From assembly GCA_013339765.2 (NCBI GenBank), contig JABSTR010000946.1, positions 1-64,000 of the forward strand: a stretch of 64,000 nt of DNA, in the 5' to 3' direction. Each line of letters starts with the position of its first letter. Position 1 is the stretch's first letter. Source of the stretch: Haemaphysalis longicornis. Taxonomy: Eukaryota; Arthropoda; Arachnida; Ixodida; Ixodidae. The position numbers and the translations under genes are program-made. Shown piece after piece: positions 23,756 through 34,444 of the stretch. The notes beneath the pieces were generated by a model. That model was not told where the DNA came from. It saw only the letters and a list, made by a program, of their open reading frames with translations, and did not search any database.

Positions 23756-24300
23756 CTACCTTGGACAGATTGTTAGTGCTGACCCCAACCACGACAGAGA
23801 AATCCGGCGCGGAATAGGAGTGCGTTGGGGAGCACTTGGCAATCACTACCAAATAATAAAAATTAAGCTACCTCTGTCACTAAAAAAAAAAAAAACTACA
23901 ACCAGTGCATAATGCCGGTGCTGACATACGCAGCTGAAACTTGGCACCTTACTAAATAACTACACAGCAAACTTAGGTCGGCCAAACGGGCCATCGAACG
24001 AATAATGATAGGAATAACACTCACGGACAAGAAACGAGCTACCTGGATCAGAGAAGTAGAGTTGAAGGTATCATAGTTCAAGTAAAGAAAACGAAATGAA
24101 CTTGGGCTGTTCATGTGGTGAGGCGAACTGAGACGACCTGTGGACAATTAGGGTAACAGAGTGGATACCAAGAAATGGGTCTAAAAGGGGGAGGGGACAT
24201 CAATAACACGATGGAGGGATGAAATACGGAACTTCGCGGGTAAACTGTGGACTCGTGCAGTGCAGGACAGGAGCGGCTGGAGGTCAGTGGGAGAGGCCTT
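23756..24300 (+). pseudogene. RTE ORF2 C-terminal region
   Basis: Shifting frames give YLGQIVSADPNHDREIRRG, then VLTYAAETWHLT, RAIERIMIGITLTDKKRATW and ITRWRDEIRNFAGKLWTRAV. This is the conserved thumb and C-terminal part of RTE ORF2 and matches, segment for segment, the better-preserved copy at 30.4-30.9 kb. Confidence 0.75.
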
Positions 24301-24362
24301 CGTCCTGCAGGGCACCTGAGGATGATGATGATGACGATGACGATGACGACGACGACGATGAT
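24300..24362 (+). repeat. (GAT/GAC)n tail of the RTE element
   Basis: gatgatgatgatgacgatga continuing into gacgacgacgatgat, directly after the conserved RTE 3' end. The copy at 31.05 kb has the same kind of tail. Confidence 0.85.
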
Positions 24363-24485
24363 AAAAAACGAAAGTAAAAAGGGCGTCGGTGTATTAAACG
24401 CGAAAAATGACAAATTTTGGGGGGCGCGGGATCGCTTTCTTTTTGTTTGTTTGTTTACCGGCGGCGTATAACACCACCTGAAAAA

Positions 24486-24720
24486 TAGAGAGTTTTAGCA
24501 TGGCGGGCTCCGTCAGCTAACGCCACGGCGGTCGGTAGCGGGGCTCAACCGGGCAGGCGGGAATTCGTTCCGGTAGGGGGGATTAGTTCCGCGAGCCAGC
24601 GCCATGCCCGCGCATTCCTCCTCATCCTCCTCACCTCCCCGCGCGCGCATGCGCAGTAGGGTCCCGCTATCCCGCCGCCGTAGCGTGAGCCTCCCCTAGC
24701 CGCTATGCTAAAACTCTCTA
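24486..24720. mobile_element. 235-bp MITE with 16-bp perfect TIRs
   Basis: TAGAGAGTTTTAGCAT (24486-24501) and ATGCTAAAACTCTCTA (24705-24720) are exact reverse complements; homology continues inward through GCGG/CCGC. If the outer TA is the target duplication, the element would be Tc1/mariner-like in targeting; the palindromic end leaves this open. The interior is GC-rich. Confidence 0.75.
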
Positions 24721-25870
24721 ATATTTCTGGCTACGCCACCACCATGCATCCGTACCTATTAATTCAATAGTCAATAAGGCGCAATTTAGTCCAGTACTCC
24801 ATCCATCAGTCTATCAGAATATCCCGCGGCGTTGAACAGCCGGCGCATAACTGTAAAACGAGCCGTTCGAATGAGTGCGGCGCACCGGTCCCACTTCAAG
24901 ACCGTGACGCACCTTCTTCAACGGAACTTCAAAATGTACTGATACGAAATCTTCGTGTTACGTTTTTTTTCTTCGCTGATATGGGTGCTTACCAGCCCAC
25001 TAATTATAGAATGTAAGATTATACGGTTGGTCACCGCTTAATTAAATAATTACTTGCAACCTTGTTTATTTGTGTCAGTTTCGGTTTCGATGAAACGAAC
25101 GCCGAGGTGGCTGACGGTGCTCGGGACGTCACTGTGCTGGTCGCACCACTGCCGAGCTGGACCATGTCCACCCACCCGGGCAGCATGACGTCAGTCCCAG
25201 AACCGTTACGTGATCCACACACCGGAGTAGCGCGCGTTGGCCAACCGCAGCAAGAACGTTGGTCACGTGACGGGGGCCCTCACGTCGGCAGTTTTGGGCC
25301 AGGAGGAGCAGGTGGCGTCATGCTGATGCCGACTGCGAAAAAGTATCCGTTCTGAGCTTCCTCGTTCGCGCAAAAATTGAACCGGATTTAAAATATGTTG
25401 TACTAAACGGTTACTGTTTACACTTGCTGGAAGATATCTCCGTAACAAAGGAAGCCTTGTATCGCAGCTTTAAAATTTCATGTCAGTACTCATAGTTCGT
25501 ACTTTCCGGAACCATGATGTCAGAGCAACTCGTTCAAGCAGCCACTCTTGCAAGAAATAGCTCAACCTTGAAAGAAAAAAGTGCCGAACTACTTTTTTTA
25601 TTGTAGTTGAGCAGAACCCCTTCATTTCGACAATACTGCTCGGGGGTACAGGCAGTCAAGCGGAAGCACAATTGGCCTAATGGTACAGGAAATTATTTTT
25701 TTTAACTCGAGTAATATGCTTTTTAAACCCTTACTGGTCAATTCCTCTATTGCGAACGCGCCAATTGGACAAACGTCCTCCTCCTCCTCCCCTCCCCATC
25801 ATTATTGTAGTCGTCGTCGTCGCCACTTTTAAGGCGAGAGCATCGCGACAGTGAGTCTTACCCTGCATTT
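24721..25870. other. Spacer, no supported gene
   Basis: It begins with ctggctacgccac, a word also found at 43199-43211 next to another low-complexity patch. A 97-codon + strand frame at 25062-25355 has mildly coding-like composition but no splice context or domain I can name. The rest is AT-moderate with CT/GTC short runs near 25770-25825. Confidence 0.45.
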
Positions 25871-25885
25871 GTGCGTTCAGCCACC

Positions 25886-27273
25886 ATGACGAAGAATGAG
25901 CTCTATTTCGTTGACAGGGGAGAGGATGCCTACGGCAGTTCTTGCCTTAAACAGCGAGCCATGAATGGCTATAAAACTGTCACCAGGGAATTGCGCAATG
26001 ATAAATTGAAGAAGAAGAACCAGCGATGGCTCACGACTCTCAGCGCGAGCCACCACTCGAGCAGCGGGAGCCATTCGCCATCGAACAGAAGCCCGAAGCG
26101 GACGCTCCGAAGACCCGCCTCCTACGTCGTCCCCTCTACGCCGCTGCAGAACCAGCCGCGACGATTTCCTCGAGCACCAGAGTCCCCAGAAGGGCCATAG
26201 GCTGCGAATCTACGGAGCCCAACGCAACCAGCCGCGGTATTAGAGGACTCCAAGCGGCCAAGCCTCGCAACCTTCCGAAGGAACCACACGATGAAATTCA
26301 CGCACTCTTAGCCCCGTCCGTCCCCGGACTACTTGGCTTCGGCCCTGGCCCGGCACAGAGGACGGCCCCTTTTTTACCGGGTCCTCTAGGCACTCCCTTC
26401 TCGACCCCACCCGAAGCGCCGGGACTAGCAGAGCCTCAAGGCTTAGCCGTCCCGGCGAATGCCCCTTCCGAAGTTCGGGGAGTTCCTGCAGGGCAAGAAC
26501 CTCGTGAAGCCGGCGTACTAACGCGCGCGCAGGCCAACGCGACCTCATTTGCGAGGCCTGCTCTTCCGGGAGAACATCACCGCGTGTCGAGCACACGATC
26601 TCGTTCCGGAACAAAGAAACCCGCTGCTTCATCTGCCACCACCGCCGCCGCATCGGCAAAGAAGGAGCCGTCAGCCTCGGATGCAGAACCATCCTCCAAG
26701 TGCTCTCGCGTTTCCAAGAAGCAAATTCCTGCAGCGCCCCTCCCGGTTCCTGTAAAGCCTGCAGCGACATTACTCTCTGCAAGACCTGCGCCACAGCAGC
26801 CCTCCCGAGAAGCCGCAGGCCGGTTACAGAAATCGGTCGAGAAAGAGCCGTGGCGAGGGTCCCTAGCACAGTCATTCGAGCAATTTTTAGCCGAAGCGCC
26901 GCCGGTGTCTTCGTCCGATCACCAGCCTCGGCTTGACACCGAAGTCTTCAATCCACCGACCCCCCCGAAGCCCGGAAAGAGACGAGGGATAGCCCAGGAG
27001 GAGGTGGACGGGTCGAAGCCTCGGTTCGACGTGAAGAAGCTCCACAGTAAAGTGAAGAAGTGGAAAAGATCGAGGCCCAGGAATCCGCCTGTCGAGAACG
27101 CTCCCGCCAACCCTACCGTCGCGCCTTCGGAATCTGCCCAGGTCGACGGGTACCACCAGCAACGTAAGCCAGCGTCCGTTCAGCACATATGGAGGAAACT
27201 GTGCATAACTAAAATAAGAGCCTTCTTTTCTAACTTTCGGGGCAATTCCGGTTGCGAGAGCGGGTGGTTTTAG
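25886..27273 (+). CDS. Uncharacterised Pro/Ala/Ser-rich ORF (415 codons, 26026-27273) with an overlapping upstream start
   Basis: The main frame runs from ATG 26026 (cagcgATGg) to TAG 27271-27273. It is rich in Pro, Ala, Ser, Lys and Arg and is probably disordered. A charged C-terminal part (about residues 280-370) contains SFEQFLAEAPPV, FNPPTPPKPGKRRG and a lysine-rich FDVKKLHSKVKKWKRSR. A second frame starts at CCACCATGA 25886, preceded by an acceptor-like tttgtgcgttcag; its first 45 codons (MTKNELYFVDRGEDAYG...) look more coding-like than its Ser/Pro-rich end. The two frames may be one gene split by a frameshift near 26020. Open frames also exist antisense, which GC-rich DNA often produces. 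It could be a real gene, a retrocopy or chance. Confidence 0.4.
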
Positions 27274-27279
27274 CGCTAG

Positions 27280-28865
27280 AGGGTGAAAAGAAAAAGGTGA
27301 ATGAGCTCTGGCCGAATATGCTGCTTCCGAAGCAGCTCCTTTCGATCGAAAGTTCGGTGCTTGTATTTAAGAAGCAGAGACCGACCCAGACTTCGCGACC
27401 CAAAGGTCGGGAAGGGCTGGCTTGAACAAAAGGGGAGTAAGAACCTTGGTGATAGAGACCCATGAAAAAGTGGTCTGCAATTATTTTTGTGACCCCGAGG
27501 TTAGACCTCCTCCCAGCGGGAAGCACGTGATCTCACTTCTTAACCCTGTACCGCGGTTCCTTCTGGGCCTAGTAGGCATAGATCGGGCTGGAGCTTGTCG
27601 AGTTGTGTTGAGCTTACCTGGACGCTACCATGCCAAGCCGTGCACACCCCACAACTTCCCGGTCACAAAAGACGTAAAAAGAAAGAGAGGATAACCCTGT
27701 TATTGAGAACACATTGGTATTTTCGGGGTGGCTTCCGCCGTCCAGGACACCTTGAGCACGGGCCGCCTTTACAGCCCTCTCGACCAGCTGACGCAGACTG
27801 CACTCCGATTACCGGGTATGAACTTCATCCTGTGAATATAAGGAATTTCAGCGCGCCTTCTTGTTCTCTATTCGCCGGCTGTGCACCCCAGTCATGACTA
27901 GCTCCACGCCCTTTGTCAGCAATCATCAGCCTTATTTCTGAAGTTCAGAACAAAGACGAGTGGCAGGGAGAGACAGTCTTGGGGCGCTCCCAGAAATATC
28001 GGTTACCTACTTGCCAGAGCAGCAACGTCCATCAGCCTGAGGCAGTGATCCGGCAGAAAGGTCAAGCCAGCATGCGCGGGCGAAGTCGTTTATGGAAGGG
28101 GCGGGGAGAAGGGGAGCATTGGTATCCAACCTTTTAAAGAGAAGCTTTCAGCCTCCCACAGATGTCGTCTGTAGTCCACCCACAACGCACTGCAGGAAGC
28201 CAACTTTCTCTGACGATAGCCAACTTTCTCTGACGAACTTTCTCTGACGGTAGATGGTATATTAGTCCTTTTTGGTCAGATGACATGTCATCACCCCGAT
28301 ACAAAGGGGAAACCAATAGAAATCATCATCATCAGTGATGATCGTGGGTGAAGTGAAGAAATATTAACACACTGAAGAAATATTAAACTGGGTCCCTCGC
28401 GTTATGAAGCTGACGTCTATCCGGTTGAGCCGTTCAAGTACGGTCGAATCAGTTCGGATTTGGAGACGGCTGCATGGACGTGCAAAATTAGGCAGAAAAA
28501 ACCTGCACCCTCCGTCCAACAACGACGATGGTTGAACGCTAGGGAAAGCCATGGAATGCCCGAATCAGAAAAGCGCTGGTCGCAGTGCAGTAAACTGTAC
28601 GCTTGCCTCTGGATTTGTTGTTGTGGTGCTGGACTTGATTTTTGAAAGTTTCGCTCTCCCTTCTTGTCGTTTCGACAGAGAGGCAGTTGATTTTTTCCGT
28701 GCAGTTCCTTTTTACAAAGCGTTAGAAACAAAGGGTGGTATTATCTTCCTCCCACTTTGACGGACCTATCCATTTCCTTGCCAAACTTTCTCCGGGACTG
28801 ACGCAGTTAAACTACGACGGCTTCAGAAAGACACTTTTCCCCACAATACACTCAGAATTTCTGCC
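27280..28865. other. Spacer with short tandem motifs
   Basis: No gene is supported. At 28199-28252 aactttctctgacg occurs three times in close succession. A short atcatcatcatcagtgatgat palindrome-like run lies at 28321-28341. Confidence 0.5.
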
Positions 28866-29849
28866 ACATGATATTTCAGTCTAGTACCTTGATGTGCCCG
28901 CCGCTTTGCAGCGACGAGCTGTAATGCGGAGACCACCCGCGGTGAGAAAGAATCCGGCTCGAGGAGGACCCACGAGACCGGTCTGCCCAACCAGATGCCA
29001 TGTACCGGTCATCTGGGATGGGTAAGGCGGGAGCACAAGACTCTCGGGAAAAAAGATACGCTCACCTGAATGGAAATGGGTGGAAACCTCACAGCCAACA
29101 TCGTTGTTGGTCGCTTGGGGTGCGGGGGTCAAAATCGTGGAGGTGGGGGCTGCCCGAAGCGCCAGCACTGCCCACCGGAGTCGCACCTGCCGAATCGCAG
29201 GGACAGGGCTAACCCATCGTCTCTTACTCGGGACACGCAATATGGAACGCGCTCCCTGTACGGCTGCGCAAAGGAAGACTTGCAGTTGAGGACTAGCCTC
29301 CAGCAGAGTTCCCAGTGCGCGCGCAGTAGTACCCAGACACCTGACGCATCCCATATACTGTTCAGGCGTAAACCCACGTAGTGTTCAGGGCCGAGTAAAA
29401 CCACTCGCGAACTCTGTCATACCAGACGAGCCAACTGGTCTAGGGGGGGGGGGGGGCATTCCCCCGAACGGAGACCTCCGGCCGATTGCTCACCGGGGTC
29501 CCGGATGGGGTAGAGGTCAGCCGTGACACAGTTTGTGCAAGAGCCGCTAGGTGGGTAGGTCGAGTCCGTAGCCACCCCGGCTAGGCCGAAGTGGTTGTCA
29601 AGTCCGGGATTACCCGCACCCCGGGTGTGTGGTTGTTGGACGCCGGGCTGAGTTGGCCCGGCGCTCCTGAAACCCTTGGTTCCACCCCACGGCCGCTTAG
29701 GCCGGTTGCCGCGCACCCCTTTAGCCGTCGGGCTCGTGAGCCGGACATTGCCCGTGGGACACCACATGGAGGCGGGTGCGGGCAGGGGGGAGTGTACGTC
29801 CCCTCTTACTACTCCCCTCGGAGCAGATGGTCAATGCTTCTGGTCCCAT

Positions 29850-30215
29850 ATAATAAACAGGGTTTCGGCTACCCTGCAATAGATCATATTCACACCATCA
29901 ATGTGATAGAGAAATGCGCGGAGTACAGTCAACCCCTATATATAGCCTTCATGGATTATGAGAAAGCATTTGATTCGGTCGAAACCTCAGCAGTCATTCA
30001 GGCATTACGGAACCAGGGTGTACACGAGCATTACGTAAGAATACTAGATGATATCTACAATGGGTCCACAGTCACCATCGTCCTCCATAAGGAGAACCGT
30101 AAAGTGCTAATAAGGAAGACCGTGCAGGCAAGCAGGCACAGTCTTTCCTATGTTACTCACAGCATGTTTGCAAGAGGTATACAGAACATTGGATTCGGAA
30201 CGGCTGGGCGTAAGC
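29850..30215 (+). pseudogene. RTE reverse transcriptase, N-terminal fragment
   Basis: The frame shows NKQGFGYPAIDHIHTINVI, LYIAFMDYEKAFDSVE (catalytic Asp), VRILDDIYNGSTVTI and a degraded primer-grip region ending SYVTHSMFARGIQN. Frameshifts lie near 30120 and 30170. The frame is not preceded by a start codon of its own element. Confidence 0.8.
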
Positions 30216-30896
30216 GTTAATGGTAACCCCAGTAACCCCTTAGTAATCCCAGTAAACCCAGTAACCCTTAGTAACCCCAGATTTTCTGATGACGTTGCCT
30301 TGCTAGGTAACTCTGGGAACGAATTGCAAAGCATGCTTACCGCACTGGACAAGCAGAGTAGAACCTTGGGCCTGAAAATTAATATGCAGAAAACTAAAGT
30401 AATGCTGAATAACCTCGGGAGGGCGCAGCAGTGTTGGTTAGGTGGAGACGCAGTGGAAGCGGTAAACGAATATATCTACTTGGGCCAAGTTGTGACCCCG
30501 AACCTCAACCATGAGGCAGAGATAATTAGAAGGCGGGTAAGTATGGGGTGGAGTGCATTCGGCAGGCACTCTCAGATAATGAATAGCAGCCTGCCATTGT
30601 CCCTGAAGACGAAAGTGTATGACAGTTCCAGCTTAACGAAACTCACCTACGGGGCAGAAACTTGGAGGCTCGCTAAGAGGGTTCTACATAAATTGAGAAC
30701 GACTCAGCGGGTAATGGAGCGGAAAATGATAGGTGTAACATTAAGGGACAAGAAGAGAGCGGAGTGGGTCAGGGAGCAAACTGGTGTTAAAGACATATTA
30801 GTAGAAATTAAGAAGAAGAAATGGACGTGGGCAGGGCATGTAGTGCGAAGGCAAGATAACCGCTGGTCATTAAGGGTAACAGAGAGGATCCCTTGA
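30150..30896 (+). pseudogene. RTE reverse transcriptase, C-terminal fragment
   Basis: One frame of 248 codons begins LLTACLQEVYRTLDSERLGV and continues through RFSDDVALLGNSGNEL, where the usual YADD has become FSDD. Next come LKINMQKTKVM, YIYLGQVVTPN, TYGAETWRL, ERKMIGVTLRDKKR and KKWTWAGHVVRRQDNRWS. A short stretch of repeated agtaacccc/agtaaccc words (30218-30278) has been inserted or expanded just before the catalytic box. Confidence 0.85.
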
Positions 30897-31147
30897 GAAG
30901 GCAAGCGTGGCAGGGGGTGGCAGAAAGTTCGATGGGCAGATGAGTTTCAGTAGTTCGAGGGGATAAATTGGTCGCAGTTATAAGCACAGGACCGGGATAA
31001 TTGGAGATCTATGGGAGAGGCCTTTGCCCTGCAGTGGGCGCACACAGGCTGATAATGATGACGATGACGATGATTATGATGCTGATGACACTCTCCCACG
31101 CTGTGTTCTCTACTCAATATCATGCCACATGTCAGTTCTGTCCGAAC

Positions 31148-31480
31148 ATCCCTTAGCGAAAAGATGCCGTATTTTTAATGTATTTTGAATGCACTTAATA
31201 CATATATTAACTTCGTATTTATTCTGCATTATTTTGTCCACATTCGAAATGCATTTTGAATACATTTACAATGTATTTAAAATGTACCTCAAAAATGCAT
31301 AAGCAGTGCATGAAAAATATATATTTAATGCAGTTTAAATGCATTAAAAATGCTCAGGAAATTTATTTTTAAATACGTGCAAAATGTATTAGTAATGCAT
31401 TTTAAATGCACAGAAAATACTGCTTCAAATATACTCAAAATGTGTTACTAGTGTATACTAAATAAAACCTAAATACATTG
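31148..31480 (+). repeat. AT-rich quasi-periodic repeat, copy 1
   Basis: After the end sequence CATCCCTTAGCGAAAAG come about 300 bp built from variations of AAATGCATTTT and AATACATTTA at spacings of roughly 11-18 bp. The same end sequence and the same kind of interior occur in inverted orientation at 53.56-54.09 kb. It is non-coding by composition. Confidence 0.6.
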
Positions 31481-31499
31481 AGAGATGCCATGGCAATGT

Positions 31500-33165
31500 G
31501 TCTTAGGGGGAATTGTTAACGTTCAACTAGAAACTATCATATTGTGGTTTCAGAAAGTTTAATAGGCATTAGGCTAAAGGTATGCTCCATTGTGAAAATG
31601 TAAACCGGCCATGCTCGGAATGCGGGCCAGCAAATGACTGAAAGGAACAGCATGTACGCGCACAAATTGGCAGTTTGAAAGTTGTTTATTGTACACCTCA
31701 GTCGAGTGGCCAATTTTGCCATTACTAAGCAGCAGGAATGAATGCCTTTCAGCCACCTCGGTAGCCAGCGCAGATGAAGCGTTGTGCATCAAAGTCTTCG
31801 TACTTCGGATTCTCCACGCGGGAAATTTCAACAGCACCTGCAGTGAAAAGAAAATATGAAAATATTAGTGAAACGCTTTTTTTAGAGGCAAATAAATGTC
31901 AAATCAATCAGGCCTTTTCTCTAGCCGTGCCAACGTCCCTCGCGAGCAAGGATTTTTTAGTTTCCCCTTCAGAGAGAAAAAAAAAAACCCACCTTGAAAA
32001 CAATTCCCCTTTTAAGGACGTTAGACAATTTATGTAATGGTAAGCATAGTTTATATAGTCATGCGGCATCGGATCTTCAATACCATTTTTAAGAAAAAAA
32101 TAGTGGGTGGGGGGGCGGGAGGCTAGGGATAAAAATGAGCGAAAATTATGAAAAAAAAAGACAGAGCTAAGATAACAACGTTACCAAACATGCAACAGAG
32201 TTCTTTTATGCTACTTCTCTTTCTTAGGCGCTTGAGTTAACTTGAAATGGTGGCAATTCTAGTTTTTCAACTAACTTGGACAAAACTGGTCTGTGACCTC
32301 ACAGGACGCTAATAAAATAAGATAAGCAGTAATCTTATTAACTACAATTATTGTTATGCGTTCCATATTTCGGCGTCACCTTCTTCGGGGATTACGTTCT
32401 AAAAATATAGCGCAGCGAAACAATTTAAAAATGCATGGGCAGGATTGCAGTAGAAAGCTTACATAAATGTCATTAGATTGGCGTGTGCACTCAACAATGC
32501 TTTCAAAGGAACGGCAAAGTAAGGTTATTTCGATAAACAAGAACAATTTCACGCCGTCCTTAAAATAACAAGCTCTTATATCGTAGGCACCTAACCCAAG
32601 CGATTAAAACAAGCAACGCCAGAAAACGTGTATTTGTGCTAGCACACAAATGTAATTTTTTTGCTCTCCCGCGCACATCACCAGCAGGTAATTTTATACT
32701 TTTTGCTGTACACAGACAACGTCATGGGTGTAGCACGTTTCCCCATGCGACATTACCCCCGTCGCAGTTTTCCCGCCCCGCTCCCCCCGTGTCTCAAAAT
32801 CCCACTGTCCATAATCCCTGTCTTTCTTCCCCCATGTTGTGCCACCCACGGCCGCGAAAGCCCTCTTCCTGAGCTGGAGAGGGGAGCGAGCAGGGGAGCC
32901 CCGCCTGGCATTGTGCGAGCTCGGTCCGCCTGGGGGGCAAAGACGGTCGTGCCTCCCTGCCTGCAACCAAAGAAAAAAGAACTGCAGTAGAAGAATGAAG
33001 TGTCTGACCTTTGTGGCGAAATTTAAGTGCTTCAGTCCGGCCTGGTCGTCAGTGTCAGGCCTGGTAAAGAGAAGGGATACTTAGGAAGTAATAAAGAAGG
33101 ATGTAGAAGGAAGGCAGGAAAGTTAACGCCGCTAGAGTCTAGTGAGTTAGGTTTTCTATAACAGC
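31500..33165. other. AT-rich spacer
   Basis: Mostly AT-rich unique sequence with A runs near 31978 and 32092-32155. At 32740-32990 there is a C-rich block whose frames on both strands overlap. No supported gene. Confidence 0.5.
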
Positions 33166-33166
33166 A

Positions 33167-33327
33167 TGAAGGCGCGGAGACCGCTTTTATGATGGAGGCG
33201 AAAAGCAGAATCGCCCGTGTGTACGAGATTTCGGCGCACGTTAAAGGTCCCCAGGTGGTCAAAATTAATCCGGAGCCCTCCACTACGGCGCGCCTCAGCA
33301 TATGCGTTGCGTCGGCGTGTTAAACAC
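33167..33327 (+). mobile_element. Partial tRNA-derived SINE (body without head), + orientation
   Basis: The block from cgcttttatgatggaggcga through tgtacgagatttcggcgcac, aattaatccggagccctcca and gcgttgcgtcggcg matches, in forward orientation, the bodies of the reverse copies at 21.55, 34.2 and 50.5 kb. The tRNA-like head and the (gatt)n tail are missing. Confidence 0.75.
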
Positions 33328-33352
33328 TACAGTCGAGCATGGAACCTACACG

Positions 33353-33553
33353 TTAATGACCCGCACTAAATTCGGGCTCATTGCTAGGCCCTGAGGCACA
33401 TGTGGCCGCATGGCAGGCCCGTTTCGATGGCAGGCCCGTTTCGATGGCAGGCCCGTTTTGATGTTCGCGCAAGCGCTCATTGAGGCATCGCCCCGTTCGC
33501 CCGATGTACTTTCTTTCGCACTTCAAAGAAACGCAATACACGACCGCGAACAT
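33353..33553 (-). pseudogene. Penelope-like element GIY-YIG endonuclease fragment, N-terminal half
   Basis: The frame gives VVYCVSLKCERKYIGRTGRC, where YC..CERKYIG corresponds to the GIY-YIG core, followed by LNERLREHQN with the catalytic-region Arg and Glu/His. It then continues into CHAATCASG before a stop. The layout matches Penelope retroelement endonucleases (CGKxYIGQTGRCLNxRLREH). A 17-bp unit (gatggcaggcccgtttc) is repeated three times at 33408-33460, inside the frame. The RT is absent. Confidence 0.7.
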
Positions 33554-33576
33554 CGAAACTCCCTCAAGGGCACGCC

Positions 33577-33787
33577 CACGTCACATTTATCATCGCATTG
33601 TAAGAATTGCGGATTCTATCCCTTGTTTAATGGTACTACTGCTTTAATGACTCACAAAGATAGGAGAACAAGGGAGATAGTTGAAGCCTTTTATATAAAA
33701 AATAATTCAGATGATTGTATTAATTGTTGCCCTCTTCCTTTTGTCCTTGTTTCTTGCGCGCAGTTTCACCACTATGAATATGTATAG
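33577..33787 (+). pseudogene. Penelope-like endonuclease fragment, C-terminal half, opposite strand
   Basis: On the + strand HCKNCGFYPLFNGTTALMTH is followed by KDRRTREIVEAFYIKN and DDCIN. This is the end of a Penelope-type GIY-YIG endonuclease, with REIVEAFYI corresponding to the conserved (R)E(I)xEAxxI region. It lies about 25 bp from the - strand N-terminal half, head to head. Stop at about 33785; 3' flank AT-rich. Confidence 0.65.
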
Positions 33788-34174
33788 AAAAAGTTTCTCC
33801 CATCCTTTTATGTTAATAAAATTTGCAATAAGGTTTCTTTTTTTCACCCTGCAATAGCATGTTTCTGTAAAGAGAATGTTTGTCTGCCCAGCGAGTTTGT
33901 TTATTTCACAAAATGTTTGGCGGCAATTTATTTTTCCTCCACGCGTTTCATGGTTCTCTGATGAGCAAAACTTGCTTAGACAACTTCTTTTAACATACTT
34001 CAATCCTCTTGTTTGCATCCCCTCTCCCAACCGTACAGCACACGGCCTCCTTGCTCGAATAAAAACTTCAATCAGTCAATAATGCTCATGGCGCCGGTAA
34101 CACTTTTAGAGCGAGTGCTTTTCCGTTCAAGTCATTCCTGTGACTGCCCCATATTACTGCTTCGCAAATTGTCC

Positions 34175-34208
<34 letters not shown>

Positions 34209-34434
34209 AGGGTTTAACGCGCCGACGCAACGCAGGTGATGCGGCGCGCCGTACCGGGCTCCGGATTAATTTTGACCACCTGGGGATCTTTAACGTGCGC
34301 CGAAATCTCGTACACACGGGCGTTTTGCTTTTCGCCTCCATCAAAAAAGCGCCCGCCGCGGCCGGGAATCGAACCCGTGACCTCGTGCTCAGCAGCGCAA
34401 CGCCTTAGACACTGAGCCACCGCGCTGGGGTTCA
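34175..34434 (-). mobile_element. tRNA-derived SINE with TSD
   Basis: The same family as 21551-21804: on the - strand A-box (ggctcagtgtc), B-box (gggttcgattcc), the tgtacgagatttcggcgcac body and a (caat)n tail. Flanks CAAATTGTCC (34165-34174) and CAAATTATCC (34435-34444) are a 10-bp target duplication with one mismatch. Confidence 0.88.
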
Positions 34435-34444
34435 CAAATTATCC

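Larger units (their letters stand above)
20885..24365 (+). mobile_element. RTE-type LINE, decayed and interrupted by two later insertions
   Basis: Endonuclease, RT and C-terminal fragments lie in order on the + strand and end in the RTE-style tail gagaggccttcgtcctgcag followed by a GAT/GAC repeat. The copy has many frameshifts and stops. A SINE (21551-21804) splits the endonuclease end, and a truncated second LINE (about 23222-23755) replaces or interrupts the catalytic YADD region. Confidence 0.8.
28870..31075 (+). mobile_element. Second RTE-type LINE, internally rearranged
   Basis: The left part (about 29190-29260) resembles the start of the RTE endonuclease (LGTRNMERA, comparable to the usual LGTWNVRT). 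After GC-rich foreign-looking sequence at about 29410-29845 the RT begins, and it is readable to the C-terminus. The 3' end gagaggcctttgccctgcag followed by aggctgataatgatgacgat is the conserved RTE tail. Most of the endonuclease and the N-terminal part of the RT are missing. Confidence 0.7.

Noticed and set aside
26240..26875. 211-codon antisense frame opposite the 415-codon ORF
   Set aside because: GC-rich coding-like DNA often leaves the opposite strand open. The + frame is longer and starts at ATG in a better context.
29417..29845. 116-codon - strand and long + strand frames before the second RTE
   Set aside because: GC-rich, Pro/Gly/Arg-rich on both strands, with no motif and no continuity with the RT frame that follows.
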